The notes beneath the pieces were generated by a model. It was not told where the DNA came from and ran no database searches. It worked only from the letters and a program-made list of their open reading frames with translations. Position numbers and translations under genes: made by a program. From an uncultured Selenomonadales bacterium (GTDB taxonomy: Bacteria; Bacillota; Negativicutes; Selenomonadales; Selenomonadaceae): a DNA stretch of 34,950 nucleotides. Position 1 is the first letter of the stretch, and every line of letters begins with the position of its first letter. This document shows positions 23,061 through 31,741 of the stretch, in pieces. Where the stretch lies: the NCBI GenBank assembly GCA_946407095.1, contig CAMJMR010000025.1:1-34950 (forward strand), written 5' to 3'.

Positions 23061-23140
23061 TAGGGACTTGGGACTAGGGACTAGGGACTAGAAAAAAACT
23101 CGTCCCTGCTAGTCCCCAGTCCCTAAATCCTAGTCCCTAG
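23061..23140. repeat. GGGACTA heptanucleotide array with long hairpin potential
   Basis: Three forward GGGACTA-type units and, after an A-run, several TAGTCCC units form two arms of about 30 nt that can pair over a T7/A7 loop. The array provides the TAG stop of the fumarase beta gene (23137-23139) and ends about 10 nt before the AAGGAGG of frdC. The same unit and the same stop-to-RBS placement occur at 4032-4075. Confidence 0.85.
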
Positions 23141-23709
23141 ATTTGATTGATGTCGAAGTGGCGATAATCCTTTTGCCCGATTTCGTAGAAGTTGTTGCCT
23201 TCGCAGTCGATAACGACAATGGCGGGGAAGTCAACGACCTCAAGAGCCGCCACAGCTTCGGGGCCGAGTTCGGGATAGGCAAGCACGGTGTATTTCTTGA
23301 CGGATTTGGCGATTAACGCCGCCGCGCCGCCGACCGCCGCGAAGTAAGTCGCGCCGTTTTTCTTCATGGATTCGACAACTTCTTTGGTGCGCGAGCCCTT
23401 GCCGACCATGCCCTTGATGCCCTGGTCAAGCATTGTCGGGGTATAGGCGTCCATTCTGCCCGAAGTGGTGGGACCGCACGAGCCGATAGGGTCGCCGGGC
23501 TTGGCGGGCGTGGGGCCGAGATAGTAGACGATTTGATTAGTCCAGTCGACGGGCAATTTTTCGCCACGAGCCAGAGCCTCCGTCATAACCTTATGAGCGG
23601 CATCGCGTGCGCTGATAATCGTGCCGGTAATGAGGACGCTGTCGCCCGCTTTGAGCTTGCGTGACATTTCCTCTGTGAACGGCGTGGTAATTCGTATGCT
23701 TTCAGCCAT
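23137..23709 (-). CDS. Fumarate hydratase class I, beta (C-terminal) subunit, 190 aa
   Basis: It corresponds to the C-terminal domain of class I fumarase/tartrate dehydratase beta (TtdB-like), which with the alpha subunit hydrates fumarate to malate reversibly. Visible family marks are LKAGDSVLITGTIISARDAAHK, YLGPTPAKPGDPIGSCGPTT SGRMD (written in two parts) and KGMVGKGSR. ATG at 23709 is supported by GGAGA about 10 nt upstream; the frame extends 7 codons farther but across the ribosome binding site. The alpha gene lies upstream on the same strand but is separated by repeat copy C, and fumarate reductase lies downstream. Confidence 0.93.
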   Translation of the reverse strand: MAESIRITTPFTEEMSRKLKAGDSVLITGTIISARDAAHKVMTEALARGEKLPVDWTNQIVYYLGPTPAKPGDPIGSCGPTTSGRMDAYTPTMLDQGIKGMVGKGSRTKEVVESMKKNGATYFAAVGGAAALIAKSVKKYTVLAYPELGPEAVAALEVVDFPAIVVIDCEGNNFYEIGQKDYRHFDINQI

Positions 23710-23732
23710 TCTGTCAAACTCTCCTTTCAATC

Positions 23733-23756
23733 AATGCGTAATGCGAAATGCGTAAT
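23733..23756. repeat. AATGCGN heptanucleotide repeat (site 1)
   Basis: Three and a half units of AATGCGT/AATGCGA directly upstream (on the minus strand) of the ribosome binding site of the fumarase beta gene. A related array is at 24949-24973. Confidence 0.6.
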
Positions 23757-23759
23757 TTT

Positions 23760-23970
23760 GGGCGCGCATGGACGCGCGCCCGCCGCGACTTGAAACCCGG
23801 AAGGTTTCATAGCGGCACGAGCGGTTTCGGGTTGCGCGGGCGTTTCGTCGGTGGTTGGCAGCCGCCCCACGCGCAGTGGTGGCTTTCTTTGCTACTTTCT
23901 TTGGCCAGTCAAAGAAAGTAGATTCAATAACTCAAAAGTCATTGACACGCCGAATCGAAGGGACGCGCCG
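23760..23970 (+). repeat. Composite palindromic repeat element, copy C
   Basis: It begins with a perfect 8-bp inverted repeat (23760-23781, arm GGGCGCGC, loop ATGGAC). A GC-rich middle shared with copy D follows (GCGCGGGCGTTTCG, then CGGTGGT), then a perfect 12-bp stem (23892-23921, arm CTACTTTCTTTG, loop GCCAGT), and it ends with GAATCGAAGGGACGCGCCG. It sits between the two fumarase subunit genes, which are co-oriented. Confidence 0.8.
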
Positions 23971-23975
23971 TTAAA

Positions 23976-24818
23976 TTACAGCACGCGGTGAGCGTGGCGC
24001 ATGGCGTGACAACAAATCGTGACGGCAACGGGCAAGCCCGCAATGTGCGTGGGTGCCCATTCGATATTGACTGCCAAAGCGGAAGTCGTGCCGCCGAGCT
24101 GCGGACCAATGCCCGTCGCGTTAATCATGTCAAGCAATTCCTGTTCAAGCTTGGCGTATTCGGGCATGGGGTTGCGCTCGTCGATTGAACGCGTCAAAGC
24201 CTTTTTCGACAGCAAAGCCGCTCTGTCCATAGTGCCGCCGATTCCGACGCCGACGACCATCGGTGGGCAAGGATTCATGCTGGCGTGAAGGATAATTTCC
24301 ATAACGGCTTTCTTGACGCCGCGCACGCCGTCCGCAGGCACCAACATCTTGATGCCCGACTTGTTTTCGGAGCCGAAGCCCTTGGGCGCGATAGTGATGC
24401 TGAGTTTGTCGCCGGGGACGATTTTCGTGTAGATGACGCCCGGCGTGTTGTTCTTGGTGTTGACGCGATTGAACAGGGGCTCGCCGACGACCGATTTGCG
24501 CAAATAGCCTTCGGTGTAGCCCTTGGCAATGCCCGCGTTGACGGCCTCCTCCAAATCGCCGCCGACAATGTGCAAGTCCTGACCGACTTCCAAAAAGACA
24601 ATCGTCATGCCCGTGTCTTGGCAATAGGGACGATCCTCCGCCTTGGCAATTTCGGCGTTCTTGATAATCTGGTCAAGGACAATCTGACCGACGGGCGACT
24701 GTTCGGTTTCGCGGCCGCGCTTGAGTGCGCGATAGACATCGTCCGGCAGATAATACGCCGCCTCCTTGCACATTTCCGCGACGTTCTCGGTTATGAGTTT
24801 GACGTCCAGCTCTCTCAA
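23976..24818 (-). CDS. Fumarate hydratase class I, alpha (N-terminal) subunit, 280 aa
   Basis: The iron-sulfur catalytic subunit of two-subunit class I fumarase (TtdA-like). CQDTGMTIVFLEVG supplies a cluster Cys, and later NPCPPMVVGVGIGG and the C-terminal GLPVAVTICCHAMRHA carry further cysteines expected for the [4Fe-4S] cluster; IEWAPTHIAGLPVAV is a strong family signature. Length (about 280) is typical. The start is TTG at 24818, with AGGAGG 7 nt upstream. It is first in the fumarase-fumarate reductase block. An oxygen-sensitive fumarase fits an anaerobe. Confidence 0.95.
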   Translation of the reverse strand: MRELDVKLITENVAEMCKEAAYYLPDDVYRALKRGRETEQSPVGQIVLDQIIKNAEIAKAEDRPYCQDTGMTIVFLEVGQDLHIVGGDLEEAVNAGIAKGYTEGYLRKSVVGEPLFNRVNTKNNTPGVIYTKIVPGDKLSITIAPKGFGSENKSGIKMLVPADGVRGVKKAVMEIILHASMNPCPPMVVGVGIGGTMDRAALLSKKALTRSIDERNPMPEYAKLEQELLDMINATGIGPQLGGTTSALAVNIEWAPTHIAGLPVAVTICCHAMRHAHRVL

Positions 24819-24948
24819 AGTAATCCCTCCTAAAGTATAATTTACAGCTCAAAATTTTTCTGTCACTCGGCTTGAATATTTGCCGCGCCGAATCAAAATC
24901 CTGCCGCCTCTGATAAAAATCTGCGCGGGCTGGCAAAAAGTAATTAGG

Positions 24949-24973
24949 AATGCGCAATGCGCAACGCGTAATG
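24949..24973. repeat. AATGCGN heptanucleotide repeat (site 2)
   Basis: AATGCGC AATGCGC AACGCGT AATG, the same 7-nt unit as at 23733-23756, here in the divergent interval between the fumarase alpha gene and the giant RTX gene. Confidence 0.6.
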
Positions 24974-24985
24974 AAAAAAAATTTT

Positions 24986-25016
24986 AATCCTCTGCCAATG
25001 CGCGGAGGATTCTTTT
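24986..25016. terminator. Hairpin with flanking A/T runs between divergent genes
   Basis: A 10-bp stem (AATCCTCTGC / GCGGAGGATT, 24986-25011) is followed by CTTTTT on the plus strand and flanked by A8 on the other side. It has terminator form in both directions although both neighbouring genes point away from it, so it may be an attenuator-like leader, an insulator or a relic. A TACAAT (25022-25027) lies just after it, 40 nt before the RTX start; no convincing -35 was found. Confidence 0.6.
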
Positions 25017-25067
25017 TATGTTACAATGAATGCGCTTTATATTCTTCACAGTAAAGGATTGATATTC

Positions 25068-28000
25068 ATGGCAGAAAACGGATTGCTCAATCAACCCGGC
25101 GGCTCGCCTCCCGGCGGTCAAGGCGGAGGCTCCAGTTCAAGCTCGGTCAGCTACAGTGGCGCAACTTCAATCACTTCGGCGGGCACCTACTCAAATCAAA
25201 CATACATGTCCTCCACTGCCGACCAAAACGCCGTACTTGTCTCGCTCGCTTCGGGCACCGTCAATCTCGTCAACCCGACCGTCACCAAAAGCGGCGACAG
25301 CGACGGCGGCGATAATTGCAACTTCTACGGCATCAACTCGGCGGTTATGGCACTCGGCGGCGGCACCGTCTCAATCACGGGCGGCACCGTCACTGCCACG
25401 GCGAAGGGCGCGAACGGCGTCTTCAGCTACGGCGGCAACGGCGGTCAAAACGGCGCGGCAGGCGACGGCACGACTGTCATTATCAGCGACGTGACTATCG
25501 AAACCAGCGGCGATAACGGCGGCGGCATCATGACGACGGGCGGCGGCGTCACCAAGGCAAGCAACCTCACAATCACGACGACGGGACAATCGTCCGCGCC
25601 GATACGCACCGACAGAGGCGGCGGCACCGTAAGCGTAAGCGGCGGCTCCTACACGTCAAGCGGTCTCGGCTCGCCCGCCGTCTACTCGACAGCCGACATC
25701 GTCGTTGAAGATGCGGTACTTACGTCCAACCTGTCCGAAGGCGTCTGCATTGAAGGGCAAAACTCCGTTGCCCTCACCGACTGCACGCTAACCGCCAACA
25801 ACACCAAGACCAACGGCAACGCTCAATTCCTCGACGCGGTTATCCTCTATCAATCGCAATCGGGCGACGCGGCCGACGGCACGGCGACTTTCAGCATGAC
25901 GGGAGGCAAACTCGTCAACAAGTCGGGTCACATCTTCCACGTGACGAACACCAACGCCGTCATCAACCTCAACGACGTGACGATTGAAGATTCGGGCGAC
26001 AGCATCCTTTTAAGTGTGTGCGACGACGGCTGGAGCGGTGCAAGCAATGTTGCGACGCTCAACGCAAGCGGGCAGGAACTCGACGGCGATATCCTTGTCG
26101 GCGACGATTCAACCCTTACGCTCAACCTCACGGGCGGCACGACCTTCAGCGGGAACATCAGCGGCGCGATAAGCAACGCAAGCGGCACGTCCGTTTCAAG
26201 CGAAGTCGGCACAGTCAACGTCAGCCTCGACTCGGCAAGCAAATGGTATCTCGACGGCGACGCGTATATCAGCTCGTTCAGCGGCACAGCCGCCAATGTC
26301 ATCACGGGCAACTATACCCTTTACGTCAACGGCACGGCACTCGACGGCACGACCGAATCCGAAACGACCGACCCCGGCACGACCGCGCTCAATATCGCCA
26401 ACACCGTCAACAACACGCTGATTCAAGGCACGGCTTACGACGACACGATAACCAACGGCGGCACGGGCGTCACGATAAACGCGCTCGGAGGCGGCGACTC
26501 GATTGACAACAGCGGCGCGTCCGTTTCAATCCTCGGCGGCGCGGGCAACGACACCATAAGCAACAACGCTTCAAGCGTGACGGTCGACGGCGGCGACGAC
26601 GACGACGAACTTGTCAACAACGGCACTGATGTCACGATAAGCGCAGGCGCAGGCGCCGATTCAATCGTCAGCTCGGGCGACAGCGTCACGATAAGCGGCG
26701 GCGCAGGAGCCGATTCAATTCAAAATATCGGCGACAACGCCTCAGTCAGCGGCGGCAACGGCAACGATACAATCCTCAACTACAGCGACAACGTCACGAT
26801 AGACGGCGGCGACGACGACGACACTTTCGGCAACATCGGCATCGATGTCACGATAAGCGCAGGCGCAGGCGACGATTCAATCATCAGCTCGGGCGACAGC
26901 GTCACGATAAGCGCAGGCGACGGCGCAGATTACGTCTATAATGGCGGCGCGAAAGTTTCAATCGACGGCGGCGCAGGAGCCGATTCAATTCAAAACATCG
27001 GCAACAACGTCTCAATCAGCGGCGGCGCGGACGACGATTACATTTACAACACCGGAGCAAGTGTCACGGCACTGGGCAGCGCGGGCGCAGATTACGTCGT
27101 AAATGAAGGCGCGGGCGTTTCAATCAGCGCGGGCTCGGGCAACGACACAATCGACAACACAGCCGACAACGTCACTATGAGCGGCGGCGACGACGACGAC
27201 GAACTTGTCAACAGCAGCAGCGCGAACGTTTCACTAAGCGGAGGCGCGGGCGATGACACTTTCGGCAATGCCGGCACCAATGCCACGATAAGCGGCGACG
27301 ACGGCGCAGATTACGTTTATAACGAAGGCGCGACCGTTTTAATCGACGCGGGCGCGGGCAACGACACAATCGACAACGCGGCCGCCAATGTCACGATGGA
27401 CGGCGGTGACGGCGACGATTTCATTAACAACACCGGCGCAAGCGTCATGATTATCTACAGCGGCGGCAACGATACGATTCAAGGCTTCAACGACACGTCG
27501 ACGCTCTCAATCGGCGGCAGTTATTCAAGCGTGGCAAGCGGCGACGATTTGATTTTGACTGTCGGCGACGATTCAATCACTCTCACAGACGCGGCAAGCT
27601 TGGAAAGCGTCAATATCCTCGGCACGCTCGAAGGAGGCGTCGGCGTCAGCGTAAACAACACAATCGACGCGACTTTAATCACGGGCACGGCTTACGACGA
27701 CACGATTCAAAACAGCGGCACCAACGTCACGATTAACGCGCTCGGCGGCAACGACGTAATAGGCAATGAGGCCGACAGCTTGACGGTTGACTTGGGCGAA
27801 GGCGACGACACCCTTACCAACGGCGCAGATTACGTTTCAATCAGCGCGGGCGACGGCGACGACTACATTATGAGCCTGGACGGCGACTACTCCACGATAA
27901 ACACCGGCGCGGGCAAGGACAGCGTCCTTAACACCAGCAGCTCCCGAAATGCCTCTATCGACACGGGCGACGACGACGATGCAATAACCAACACCAGCAA

Positions 28001-29852
28001 CGAAGTAACCATGCGCGGCGGCGCGGGCAACGACTCCATTACCAACAGCAACGGCGACGATTCATCTGTCGACGGCGGCGACGGTAACGACACGATTGAC
28101 AACAGCGGCTCCAAAGTGACTATAGACGGCGGCACGGGCGACGATTCGATTGACAACAGCGGCGATAGCGTCATGATTATCTACAGCGGCGGCAACGATA
28201 CAATTCAAGGCTTCAGCGCAGATTCGACGCTCTCAATCGGCGGCACCTATTCAAGCGTGGCAAGCGGCGACGATTTGATTTTGGCGGTCGGCGACGATTC
28301 AATCACTCTCGCGGGCGCGGCCAGCTTGGAAAGCGTCAACATCCTCGGCACACTTGAAGGCGGCGACTCGACAACCGTCACTTACGACGACGATTCGGCG
28401 GCAAGGGTCACGCTCGGCTCAAGCATAGAGATAGGAGACGCGACGGCTCGCACGGACGCGATAAGGATAGTGGGCAACGCGCTCGACAACTCAATCCTCG
28501 GCGGCGAAGGCAAGGATACAATCTACGGCAAAGACGGCGACGACTATCTAAGCGGAGGCGACGGCGCAGATAAGCTTTACGGCAATATCGGCGACGATAC
28601 GCTTTACGGCGGCACAGGCAACGACACGTTAAGCGGCGGCAACGGCTCGGACGTCTTCCTTTACAACGACGGCGACGGCAGAGACGTTATCACAGACTTC
28701 AGCGCAGACGACACGCTTCAAATCGGCGACGGCACTGATACCTACTCGACACGAACAAGCGGCTCCAATATCATCCTCACTGTCGGCGAAGGCAAAATCA
28801 CCCTCAAGAACGCGGCAAAACTCTCGACGCTCAACATCCTCGGCGTGGAACAGGCTCCTACGACGACTTACGACGATGACTCGGCGGCGCGGGTCACGCT
28901 CGGCTCAAGCATAGAAATCGGCGACGCGACGGCTCGCACGGACGCGATAAGGATAGTGGGCAACGCGCTCGACAACTCAATCCTCGGCGGCGAAGGCAAG
29001 GATACAATCTACGGCAAAGACGGCGACGACTATCTAAGCGGAGGCGACGGCGCAGATAAGCTTTACGGCAATATCGGCGACGATACGCTTTACGGCGGCA
29101 CAGGCAACGACACGTTAAGCGGCGGCAACGGCTCGGACGTCTTCCTTTACAACGACGGCGACGGCAGAGACGTTATCACAGACTTCAGCGCAGACGACAC
29201 GCTTCAAATCGGCGACGGCACTGATACCTACTCGACACGAACAAGCGGCTCCAATATCATCCTCACTGTCGGCGAAGGCAAAATCACCCTCAAGAACGCG
29301 GCAAAACTCTCGACGCTCAACATCCTCGGCGTGGAACAGGCTCCCACGACAAATTACGACGATGACTCGGCGGCGCGGGTCACGCTCGGCTCAAGCATAG
29401 AAATAGGCGACGCGACGGCTCGCACGGACGCGATAAGAATCATGGGCAACACGCTCGACAATTCAATCCTCGGCGGCAGCGGCAAAGACACGCTTTACGG
29501 AAAATCTGGCGACGATTACCTAAGCGGCGGCGATGGCGCGGATAAGCTTTACGGCAACAGCGGCGACGACACGCTTTGGGGCGGCGCGGGCAATGATACG
29601 TTGTGGGGCAATGACGGCTCGGACACCTTCATTTACAACAGCGGCGAAGGCAGAGACGTTATCAGCGGCTTTGAAGACGACGACTTGATTCAAATCACGG
29701 ACGGCTTTACGACCTCCTACAGCGCGTCGAAGGGTACCGTTTCGTTCAAGTTTGACGACGGAGCCTTGACACTGAAAAACTTCACTGCGACGACCTTCAA
29801 CGTCAACGGCGACAGCTACGTCATCAGCGGCAAGCAACTCGTCAAGCAGTAA
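25068..29852 (+). CDS. Giant RTX/beta-helix surface protein, 1594 aa
   Basis: The first 25 residues are Gly/Pro/Ser-rich. Residues about 30-435 are Ser/Thr/Gly-rich repeats of the right-handed beta-helix type (GGGTVSITGGTVTATAKGAN and similar). Residues about 440-1104 are a long array of RTX-like repeats (GGDDDDELVNNGTDVTISAG). Then come three copies of a 162-residue module, at about 1105-1266, 1267-1428 and 1429-1594, each with GDATARTDAIRI, canonical nonapeptides such as GGTGNDTLSGG and a DVITDFSADDTLQI closing strand. The end TATTFNVNGDSYVISGKQLVKQ is the family tail. ATG at 25068 (AAAGGA 9 nt upstream) is preferred to the ATG at 25026, which overlaps the -10. It probably folds in the presence of calcium outside the cell and is a type I secretion substrate (inference). 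Confidence 0.85.
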   Translation: MAENGLLNQPGGSPPGGQGGGSSSSSVSYSGATSITSAGTYSNQTYMSSTADQNAVLVSLASGTVNLVNPTVTKSGDSDGGDNCNFYGINSAVMALGGGTVSITGGTVTATAKGANGVFSYGGNGGQNGAAGDGTTVIISDVTIETSGDNGGGIMTTGGGVTKASNLTITTTGQSSAPIRTDRGGGTVSVSGGSYTSSGLGSPAVYSTADIVVEDAVLTSNLSEGVCIEGQNSVALTDCTLTANNTKTNGNAQFLDAVILYQSQSGDAADGTATFSMTGGKLVNKSGHIFHVTNTNAVINLNDVTIEDSGDSILLSVCDDGWSGASNVATLNASGQELDGDILVGDDSTLTLNLTGGTTFSGNISGAISNASGTSVSSEVGTVNVSLDSASKWYLDGDAYISSFSGTAANVITGNYTLYVNGTALDGTTESETTDPGTTALNIANTVNNTLIQGTAYDDTITNGGTGVTINALGGGDSIDNSGASVSILGGAGNDTISNNASSVTVDGGDDDDELVNNGTDVTISAGAGADSIVSSGDSVTISGGAGADSIQNIGDNASVSGGNGNDTILNYSDNVTIDGGDDDDTFGNIGIDVTISAGAGDDSIISSGDSVTISAGDGADYVYNGGAKVSIDGGAGADSIQNIGNNVSISGGADDDYIYNTGASVTALGSAGADYVVNEGAGVSISAGSGNDTIDNTADNVTMSGGDDDDELVNSSSANVSLSGGAGDDTFGNAGTNATISGDDGADYVYNEGATVLIDAGAGNDTIDNAAANVTMDGGDGDDFINNTGASVMIIYSGGNDTIQGFNDTSTLSIGGSYSSVASGDDLILTVGDDSITLTDAASLESVNILGTLEGGVGVSVNNTIDATLITGTAYDDTIQNSGTNVTINALGGNDVIGNEADSLTVDLGEGDDTLTNGADYVSISAGDGDDYIMSLDGDYSTINTGAGKDSVLNTSSSRNASIDTGDDDDAITNTSNEVTMRGGAGNDSITNSNGDDSSVDGGDGNDTIDNSGSKVTIDGGTGDDSIDNSGDSVMIIYSGGNDTIQGFSADSTLSIGGTYSSVASGDDLILAVGDDSITLAGAASLESVNILGTLEGGDSTTVTYDDDSAARVTLGSSIEIGDATARTDAIRIVGNALDNSILGGEGKDTIYGKDGDDYLSGGDGADKLYGNIGDDTLYGGTGNDTLSGGNGSDVFLYNDGDGRDVITDFSADDTLQIGDGTDTYSTRTSGSNIILTVGEGKITLKNAAKLSTLNILGVEQAPTTTYDDDSAARVTLGSSIEIGDATARTDAIRIVGNALDNSILGGEGKDTIYGKDGDDYLSGGDGADKLYGNIGDDTLYGGTGNDTLSGGNGSDVFLYNDGDGRDVITDFSADDTLQIGDGTDTYSTRTSGSNIILTVGEGKITLKNAAKLSTLNILGVEQAPTTNYDDDSAARVTLGSSIEIGDATARTDAIRIMGNTLDNSILGGSGKDTLYGKSGDDYLSGGDGADKLYGNSGDDTLWGGAGNDTLWGNDGSDTFIYNSGEGRDVISGFEDDDLIQITDGFTTSYSASKGTVSFKFDDGALTLKNFTATTFNVNGDSYVISGKQLVKQ
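28380..29351 (+). repeat. 486-bp direct tandem duplication within the giant RTX gene
   Basis: 28380-28865 and 28866-29351 encode the same 162 residues, and their DNA is almost identical, with differences mainly in the first 60 bases. A third, diverged copy starts at 29352. The high DNA identity suggests a recent duplication or gene conversion. Confidence 0.9.
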
Positions 29853-29899
29853 AATCTGCGCGGCTTACAAAAGTTTTAAGCGTGCAAGTAAAATAAAAA

Positions 29900-29937
29900 C
29901 GGGCGTTGCCTCCTAAGAGGTCGCCCGAATTTTTTTG
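29900..29937. terminator. Bidirectional intrinsic terminator
   Basis: CGGGCG / CGCCCG outer stem with an inner CCTC/GAGG (29900-29927), followed by T7 on the plus strand and by TTTTTATTTTA on the minus strand. It serves the RTX gene and the convergent LUD gene. Confidence 0.85.
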
Positions 29938-29958
29938 CATAAAATTTTTCTGTTCAAG

Positions 29959-30564
29959 TCAGAAACCCAACTCCTCACGAATCAAAATAATTTCGTAATC
30001 GCCGTGAAGCGGCGCGCCCCACAAAACGGACAGCGCGCGGCAAATTCTGTAGGGACTTTCGCAATCGTAGCACTTGTCGGCCTTGATGGCGCAGGGCGTC
30101 TTTGCTTTGATGCGTTGGGCATTTCTCGGCGCGGCGATGTTGCGGGCTCGGTGAAGCGCGGCGTTGTAGTCCTTGGCGATTTTGTTTTCGCCGACGACGA
30201 AGTAAACTTTCTCGTGCCCGAAGAGTATGGACGAAATGCGGTTGCCGAAGCCGTCGATGTTGATGACTTCGCCCGATTCAGCCAGCCCGTTCACCGACGA
30301 CAGGTAAATCTGCGCGGCGGCCGCTCTTTTGCAAACTTCAGCGCGTGTCATGCCGCCGGGCAAGCGATTGTGATAGAAAACGTCATTGTGAAGCGCGAGG
30401 CGGTCGTAAAGCCCCATCTGCTCCAACGTGACGGAACCGCCGAAGCCGACGGTTTTATCGCTGATTTTTTCGTCTAGATAATCGGCCGCCGCATCCGCCG
30501 TATCGAAACACGTCACGCCGTAGCCCAACGACTCAAGCTTTGATTTAATCTTCGTGAAGTCCAT
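29959..30564 (-). CDS. LUD domain (LutC-like, DUF162) protein, 201 aa
   Basis: A stand-alone LUD domain related to LutC/YkgG of lactate oxidation. Visible marks are KTVGFGGSVTLEQMGLYDRL (about 37-56), the VNGLAESGEVINIDGFGNR stretch, VYFVVGENKI and a C-terminal Cys cluster KCYDCESPYRICRALSV. The partner genes lutA and lutB are absent, so this is one of the many solo LUD proteins whose role is unsettled. ATG at 30564 has AGGAGG 6 nt upstream. It lies 55 bp downstream of the ABC-fusion gene on the same strand and may be the last gene of an rpiB-ABC-LUD unit. Confidence 0.85.
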   Translation of the reverse strand: MDFTKIKSKLESLGYGVTCFDTADAAADYLDEKISDKTVGFGGSVTLEQMGLYDRLALHNDVFYHNRLPGGMTRAEVCKRAAAAQIYLSSVNGLAESGEVINIDGFGNRISSILFGHEKVYFVVGENKIAKDYNAALHRARNIAAPRNAQRIKAKTPCAIKADKCYDCESPYRICRALSVLWGAPLHGDYEIILIREELGF

Positions 30565-30619
30565 GCCAATCCTCCTCCCTTGTGTAGATTGTCGAAAATA
30601 CTAACACATTCAATCGCAA

Positions 30620-31732
30620 TCACGCAAGGGAAAAAGTTATTTTGTTGACGCCGCCGCTGTATTCGTGAGAATAATCTTGCGACAAGTTGTGAAGAATCAT
30701 CGCGCCGAGATTGTCTTCGTCGACGTCTTCGCCGAAAGTTTTGTCCAGAGGATTGTACGACTTGCCCGCGCAAGTGCACTTTATCGCGACGGTGCCGTCC
30801 GCCTCCGAATAAGTCACGTCAAGCGAAATTTTCACGGCATCGCCTTCGCAAGCGTGGTCAAGCATTTCGTAAATCAGCTCTTCGCAACAAAGCTGGAGGC
30901 GATTGGTGCGGCGCGCGTTGAGCCCGTATTTTTCCGCGAACGCCTGAATGCCGCCCTGCATTTTCGGCAAGTCGAAGGCGCGCTCGTCTATGTCGAAGCT
31001 GAAATATTTTTGCTTGTGAATGAAGGCGACGGTCTTAGGAAGCTTGGGCGCGTCGAAAATTTCGGCGGGCGTGCCCTGTTCGTAAATCACGCCGTCAGCG
31101 AAGAATAAAATCCTGTCGGCGACTTCGCGGGCAAAATTCATTTCGTGCGTGACGATTATCATTGTCAAATCCTGCTTGGTCAACATGCGGATGACGGCAA
31201 GGACTTCGCCGACCATCGTCGGGTCAAGCGCGCTTGTGGGCTCGTCGAAGAGAATTACTTTCGGATTCATCATCAAGCTGCGGCAAATGGCGATTCGTTG
31301 CTTTTGCCCGCCCGACAGGAATTCGGGATAAGCCTCCGCCTTTGAAGTCAAGCCGACTTGCGCCAACAAGCCCATAGCCTTTTCGCGGGCGGCGTCCGTC
31401 GTCATTCCGAGTAATTTTGTCGGCGCGACCGTCAAATTTTCCATAACGTTCATGTGAGTGAACAGATTGAAATTTTGCCAGACCATGCCCATGCTGCGGC
31501 GGATTCGGTCAATGTCGACGTCGGGCGCGGTCAATTCTTCGCCGTCGATAAAAATTTTGCCCGCGTCCGGAATTTCCAACAGCTCAAGGCAACGCAGGAA
31601 AACACTTTTGCCGCAACCCGACCCGCCGATTATAGCAATGCGTTCGCCCGCCTCGACCGTCAAATCGATGCCGCGCAGGACTTCAAACGCGCCGAAAGAC
31701 TTTTTCAAGCCGCGAACTTCAATAACGCTCAT
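30620..31732 (-). CDS. Polar amino-acid-type ABC ATPase fused to a degenerate RsbW-like ATPase domain, 370 aa
   Basis: Residues 1-240 are a complete GlnQ-type ATPase: Walker A GGSGCGKS (36-43), Q-loop Q86, signature LSGGQ (139-143), Walker B VILFDEP (159-165), H-loop H196. Such proteins normally end near residue 245. Here residues about 250-370 continue into a domain with the layout of HATPase_c_2 / RsbW-type anti-sigma kinases: [16 protein letters not shown] matches their N-box helix but has Glu289 where the catalytic Asn is expected, [10 protein letters not shown] replaces the DxGxPFDP box, and [10 protein letters not shown] with [10 protein letters not shown] matches the end of the fold. 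The extra domain is therefore probably regulatory rather than catalytic (inference). No permease or binding-protein gene is adjacent. ATG at 31732 is 9 bp after rpiB. Confidence 0.85.
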   Translation of the reverse strand: MSVIEVRGLKKSFGAFEVLRGIDLTVEAGERIAIIGGSGCGKSVFLRCLELLEIPDAGKIFIDGEELTAPDVDIDRIRRSMGMVWQNFNLFTHMNVMENLTVAPTKLLGMTTDAAREKAMGLLAQVGLTSKAEAYPEFLSGGQKQRIAICRSLMMNPKVILFDEPTSALDPTMVGEVLAVIRMLTKQDLTMIIVTHEMNFAREVADRILFFADGVIYEQGTPAEIFDAPKLPKTVAFIHKQKYFSFDIDERAFDLPKMQGGIQAFAEKYGLNARRTNRLQLCCEELIYEMLDHACEGDAVKISLDVTYSEADGTVAIKCTCAGKSYNPLDKTFGEDVDEDNLGAMILHNLSQDYSHEYSGGVNKITFSLA

Positions 31733-31741
31733 AAACGCGCC

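Noticed and set aside
26450-28150. CRISPR-like regular repetition
   Set aside because: The periodicity is in codons of RTX repeats in one continuous reading frame, with no constant repeat/spacer pattern.
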